In this document: positions 60,401 to 64,000 of the stretch, piece by piece
Layout: each line of letters opens with the position of its first letter
Numbering within the stretch: position 1 is the stretch's first letter
NCBI GenBank assembly: GCA_013397935.1
Contig: VZRN01000256.1
Span: forward strand, 496,001 to 560,000
Direction: 5' to 3'
DNA from: Dasyornis broadbenti
Lineage: Eukaryota; Chordata; Aves; Passeriformes; Dasyornithidae
Length of the DNA stretch: 64,000 nucleotides
The notes under the pieces: model-generated
What the model was told of the DNA's origin: nothing
Seen by the model: the letters and a program-made list of their open reading frames with translations, nothing else
Database searches by the model: none
Translations under genes and position numbers: made by a program

Positions 60401-61494
60401 ATAGTTCTCATCTCCCTTTAAGGCAATGGGAAAAAAAAAAAAAACCCACAAAATTCCTAGGATGCAACCCAATCCTTCTGTATGTACAGGCACACAAAAA
60501 AATAAAGAGAATTTAAAAACGACATGCATCTTGGCTTGCCTGGGAGTGCACCTCTGCAGTGCAGAAAATGGAGAAGACAAATGCCACCCCAGGAAGTAGC
60601 TGTGTTACTTGGAGTAGGCTCGGCACACCCTGGGGACGCAGGAAGGACCCATGCAGAGCTGGGGGTCCCCAGATGCCTGTGGGGAGCTCCCTGGCTAATC
60701 TGCAAGAGCAGGAGTTCATAGCCAACATTGTTTACCTTTGGCAAGCATGAGTCAAGCTTTCCCCGGAAAGCATTTGAAAGGTTTAAGCTGTCACTTCCTA
60801 TAACAACATGTGTACATAATCTTTCAGAGAAGAAAAATGTACGTCTAACAGTTACTTAGTCAGATAATGTTATACAATGAAATAAATGGGTACTAGGTAC
60901 AACTCGATTTTATAAGATATAGATGCACTGTCACTACTTGTAATTATTGATAGTTATTTCTCTTTTTTTCTAGGGACTAACTTTAGGGTGAGGCTATTTT
61001 TTATTCACTGTTTTATATCTTTGATGCAACATTTATGCTTTTGCCAACACATGTATTTCCATGCCAATGAAAAAATACAAAAACACAAACCAAATATGTT
61101 TGCTTCTTTTTCTCCCCATCCCATGTATTTAATGCTATCAGATATATCTAATAAAACTTCATGAGCATATAAGACATATACTGTGAGATTCCTCTTTGGT
61201 TTGTAGCATCAAATCGTTAAGAGGTTCAGACAACTCACAGAAAATAAAAAGCATTCTCATTTCTTCATTTGTTGGAAGTACAACATCTTGGAAATGGTGA
61301 CCTTAGAAGAAAATGTCACTGTAGAACCTAATATAAAATTAAAACGCAGGCGTCCAGTTACAGTTAAGGTTGGGATTTTTGACATGTATTACAGTGACTA
61401 AGTCTATTGTCAGACACAGCAAACCACAGAACATATAGAAAGAGGGTAAAAGACTGTCAGTTGGGCTTCTTGGCAATAACTATTAATTTTTAGC
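57476..61494. other. Intergenic region between SLC22A3 and PLG
   Basis: About 4 kb lies between two convergent gene ends. I see no exons. In particular there are no kringle-type cysteine-rich exons, so there is no LPA-like gene here. A poly-A run lies at 60431-60444. Open frames such as 57802-58305 overlap frames on the opposite strand and have no family features. Confidence 0.6.
60431..60444. repeat. Poly-A tract
   Basis: A run of 14 A with no recognisable retroelement attached. Confidence 0.85.
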
Positions 61495-61515
61495 AATTTA
61501 AAATGGATGATCGTA

Positions 61516-61521
61516 TTTATT
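61516..61521 (-). terminator. PLG: PLG polyadenylation signal
   Basis: AATAAA on the minus strand (TTTATT on the plus strand) lies about 100 bases beyond the PLG stop. An ATTAAA-type hexamer is about 30 bases nearer the stop. Either predicts a short 3' UTR. Confidence 0.65.
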
Positions 61522-61621
61522 TTGCTTTCTTATGAATGATTGTAGCTTTAATATTGCACTTGGAATCTTGTATTTCTGATGTGCATACTGCTTTCCAGGA
61601 GAGGGCAGTCCATATCCAGGA

Positions 61622-61783
61622 TCAGTAGCTTTCCATTACACTTCTAATCCAAGGAATATAGTTGGAGACTCGAACGTAAACACCAGGTTTCATAGGTTGG
61701 GCACAGCCAAGGCCCCAAGAGGTGACTCCATGTTGGACAAATTTATCTTGGTCCAGACAGACTAGAGGTCCTCCACTGTCCCC
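61622..61783 (-). CDS. PLG: PLG last coding exon with active-site serine
   Basis: The exon encodes 53 residues and a TGA, beginning GDSGGPLVCLDQDKFVQHG. The serine in GDSGGP is the catalytic serine. SWGLGCAQ and GVYVRVSNYIPWI complete the trypsin fold. The C-terminus MESY differs from the mammalian ending but has the usual length. Confidence 0.95.
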   Translation of the reverse strand, partial: GDSGGPLVCLDQDKFVQHGVTSWGLGCAQPMKPGVYVRVSNYIPWIRSVMESY

Positions 61784-63607
61784 CTAAAAAGAGAAAGAAC
61801 ATGATGATTCCTTCTTGGACAGACTCATGTGGCCTTCCCACAGAGGGCATGGAAATAGAAGTACCTCCTACATGTGAAGGCTGCAGAAGTTATAAGGAAA
61901 CACTGGCATTCTAGCCAGGCAAGAGCTCTCTACGCATGTTGTTGAACACTTTTGCAAAGTAATTTTTTCATGTCACCCAGGCATTATAATTATTTTTGAA
62001 GGGGATTTATTGAGAAAGAATCTGATGGCCCTTGTTAACTTTAACTGTGCTTCCTCCCTCAGTCTCTTTTCTGAGGCCTTTATGGGTTCCTGTTGTTACT
62101 AGATGATCCAGTGGCACTGATACTTGGAAATTCATAGCTCCTTTGGCCCTTGACTGCTAACTGAGATGTTGTTAACTGAGCTAGCTTGGACTTTGGTGGT
62201 AGTCTAGCTGAGGCAAGCAAGGGGGCCTGGGGAAAGAAAATCAGATTTTTTGTCATTCTAAGTTGGCTTCCATAACCTGACTTATGCAGCTGTGTGTTAC
62301 CACATGCTCTGCGGTTCTGGCTTACCTGAAAAATTGGCCCACTTCCCAGCAGCAGACAAGGGAGCAAGGAAAGAGCAGAACATATGGGCATTTTTCAACT
62401 CAGATGCCACATGGTGTGGTAACATTCCAAGGATAATTCTGAGCCTCTAAAGCCCAAAAAGCAATGCACTACTTGATTTGAATGTGCTTACAACCAACTC
62501 TGATGCTCACAGAATTTCTTACCTGGCAGGTATCTGTGCCACCATGAATATTCCCAGCACAGAGCTCGTGCTTTTTGACTCTACCATTCAAAAATTCAGG
62601 GCGGTTGCATATTTTATTCTCAATTACAGGAAAGCCAGTTTCCTTTAAGTAGCCATCACCACGAGTACCTTTGTAAATAAAAATTAAGCCAAAAAAGAAT
62701 GAATGACAGAGGTAATGATCATATTCACAAAACACAAATATCACGATATGGATAAGCAGTAAAATCAGCATAGTGTGCACTGTGCATACACTTCGCATGA
62801 ACAATATGAAGATACACCAGAATCAGTAAGCATTATCAGTATTATGGTACTTATCACCCTCTACCACCCATCATTGATTTTCCTGCTCTCACAGTACATC
62901 CGTGTGTATCCAGTACCCACGGACACTTGTGGGAGTCATTCCCAAGCCATTTTATTTCTCTGTGTCTGAGTTTTCTGTGGAAGAAATGAGGTAGGAAGTA
63001 AACAGCTGAAAATGGTACGATGGGCAAGGAGGCAGAGAAGGTATTGATGCACTTCTCAATGAAGAGAGAGTGGGAGGTTTTGAAAATGAGGGTTGTATTT
63101 GTGTGAGATGAGAACCAGCTTGGCTGGGAAGAAGAATCATTCAAGAGAATGAGCAAACTTACATTTACGTGAATAAGAAATAACTTAAATCTAGAAAAAC
63201 TTTCCAACCAATTTGGCAAAAGCCCACTTTGGGGAAAAGCATTAGTGGACTGAGAGAGAAGTGGCTCTTTAGGTCTGGCTCTCCTCTGGTAGCATTGGTT
63301 TACTGGGTTTCAGTTTTTGAGTGATTTAGGAGAATCTGTGTCAGAGAGAGACAGGGGAAAGATTGGATGCACCTGATGAATTTTGATGTAATAAGTTTTT
63401 CATCAATAACTTGTGTGGGGCACAAAGAGAATACACTTTGGATATAAGTATATAACAGTCTTCAAACATGGAGCTTTTAAATGTGTTAATGCTGTCTCAC
63501 CTTTCGTTTCCCCCCAGCCCGTCACATAGCACTCCTCTCTTCCTCCTAACACAGAGTTTTCTTTTGGTAAACAAACTGGGATTACATGATTATTAATGAC
63601 TGCTGGA
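61622..63607 (-). CDS. PLG: Plasminogen (PLG), last three coding exons; gene continues past the right edge
   Basis: Plasminogen is the secreted liver zymogen of plasmin, a trypsin-like serine protease that dissolves fibrin. The exons are 63501-63607, 62523-62668 and 61622-61783. They cover the last 139 or so residues of the protease domain, joined in frame. Visible features are YVTGWGETKG, the strongly plasminogen-like FPVIENKICNRPEFLNGRV, and ELCAGNIHGGTDTCQ. The aspartate of that last motif is the S1-pocket residue giving lysine/arginine specificity. GDSGGPLVC carries the catalytic serine, and TSWGLGCAQ, KPGVYVRVS and PWI follow. The stop follows VMESY. The kringles, activation site, catalytic histidine and catalytic aspartate lie in exons beyond 64000. 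The alternative, an LPA-type duplicate, is less likely since the S1 and active-site residues are intact, but the missing kringle region prevents a formal distinction. Confidence 0.95.
62523..62668 (-). CDS. PLG: PLG second-last coding exon
   Basis: This 146-base exon encodes GYLKETGFPVIENKICNRPE, the NGRV segment, and CAGNIHGGTDTCQ ending in phase 0. The aspartate of GTD is the S1 specificity residue. The donor is CAG followed by GTAAGA. Confidence 0.95.
63501..63607 (-). CDS. PLG: PLG third-last coding exon
   Basis: This 107-base exon encodes PAVINNHVIPVCLPKENSV through the conserved CYVTGWGETK. The acceptor is TTTCAG and the donor is AAAG followed by GTGAGA. No further PLG exon is visible between here and 64000. 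Confidence 0.94.
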
Positions 63608-64000
63608 CTGAAATGAACAAACAGGAACAATCATCAGCACGGTTATACTTGGTACTACCTCCAGATTTCTAAAAATACTTTATATGCATTCAGCCTTTTA
63701 TAATTTAAATCCCTGGTTTCAGTTAAGGCTTTTTTCTGATGTGCAAAATTGCTTTTTAGGCTCTAAACCCTCAGAAAGTAATACATAAAAGGAAAATGGA
63801 GAATGACATAAAAAGAACCAACATTAATCCAGGAGAATGCTTTGACTTAGGCTAATGCGTAGCCAACAAGACCTAATTACATGGCTATTACAAAAGGTAT
63901 GAAATAGTGGCATTTAACATGTAGGCGTTAGCTTGCTCTGTCTGCATCCAGTCTGACTATAAATCACTTTCTGTCGGGACACTTAGCACACAGCAGAACC

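Noticed and set aside
57476..61494. A possible LPA or kringle-containing gene between SLC22A3 and PLG
   Set aside because: No frame contains the cysteine pattern or the typical kringle words, and only protease-domain exons of PLG follow.

Overview
This is vertebrate nuclear DNA, almost certainly from a bird. Coding sequence is split into short exons with GT/AG junctions. The interspersed repeats are CR1 LINE copies whose 3' ends carry the avian-type ATTCTATG tail. The window holds two complete solute-carrier genes and the 3' end of a third gene, in the order SLC22A2 (minus), SLC22A3 (plus), PLG (minus). This is the amphibian-to-mammal SLC22A2-SLC22A3-plasminogen neighbourhood. There are no prokaryotic features, no CRISPR array and no viral genes.

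Left part, 1-14600. After about 2.7 kb of 3' flank, an eleven-exon organic cation transporter gene runs right to left (stop at 2768, ATG at 14509). All eleven coding exons could be placed and joined in frame, giving 554 residues with the six extracellular-loop cysteines and the substrate-binding Asp474. It is OCT2-like by position and most motifs, with some OCT1-like features at both ends. Its exon 3 donor (GTTATG) and its exon 9 acceptor (next to a TG repeat) look weak.

Middle, 14600-31350. A head-to-head intergenic interval of about 16.8 kb has no recognisable gene. It ends in a CpG-rich promoter and leader segment (about 30840-31348).

Right part, 31349-57475. SLC22A3 (OCT3) runs left to right in eleven coding exons giving 549 residues, with an AATAAA signal at 57449. 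Its introns carry CR1 copies, two short tandem duplications and one assembly gap (44943-45008). The sequences on either side of the gap are copies of each other, so it may be an unmerged contig overlap. One CR1 copy in intron 5 has its 5' segment precisely inverted, the signature of twin priming.

Far right, 57475-64000. About 4 kb of intergenic DNA separates SLC22A3 from the last three coding exons of plasminogen, which end tail-to-tail with it. The exons include the GDSGGP active-site serine and the S1 aspartate. The rest of PLG lies beyond the right edge.

Functionally, the two transporters are polyspecific, electrogenic facilitators for small organic cations such as monoamines and cationic drugs, and arose by tandem duplication. 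PLG is an unrelated secreted protease zymogen that is a neighbour only by synteny. I found no new biological system. The most interesting items are the 5'-inverted CR1, the two unusual splice sites in SLC22A2, the PLG orientation with no LPA-like gene, and the probable false gap.
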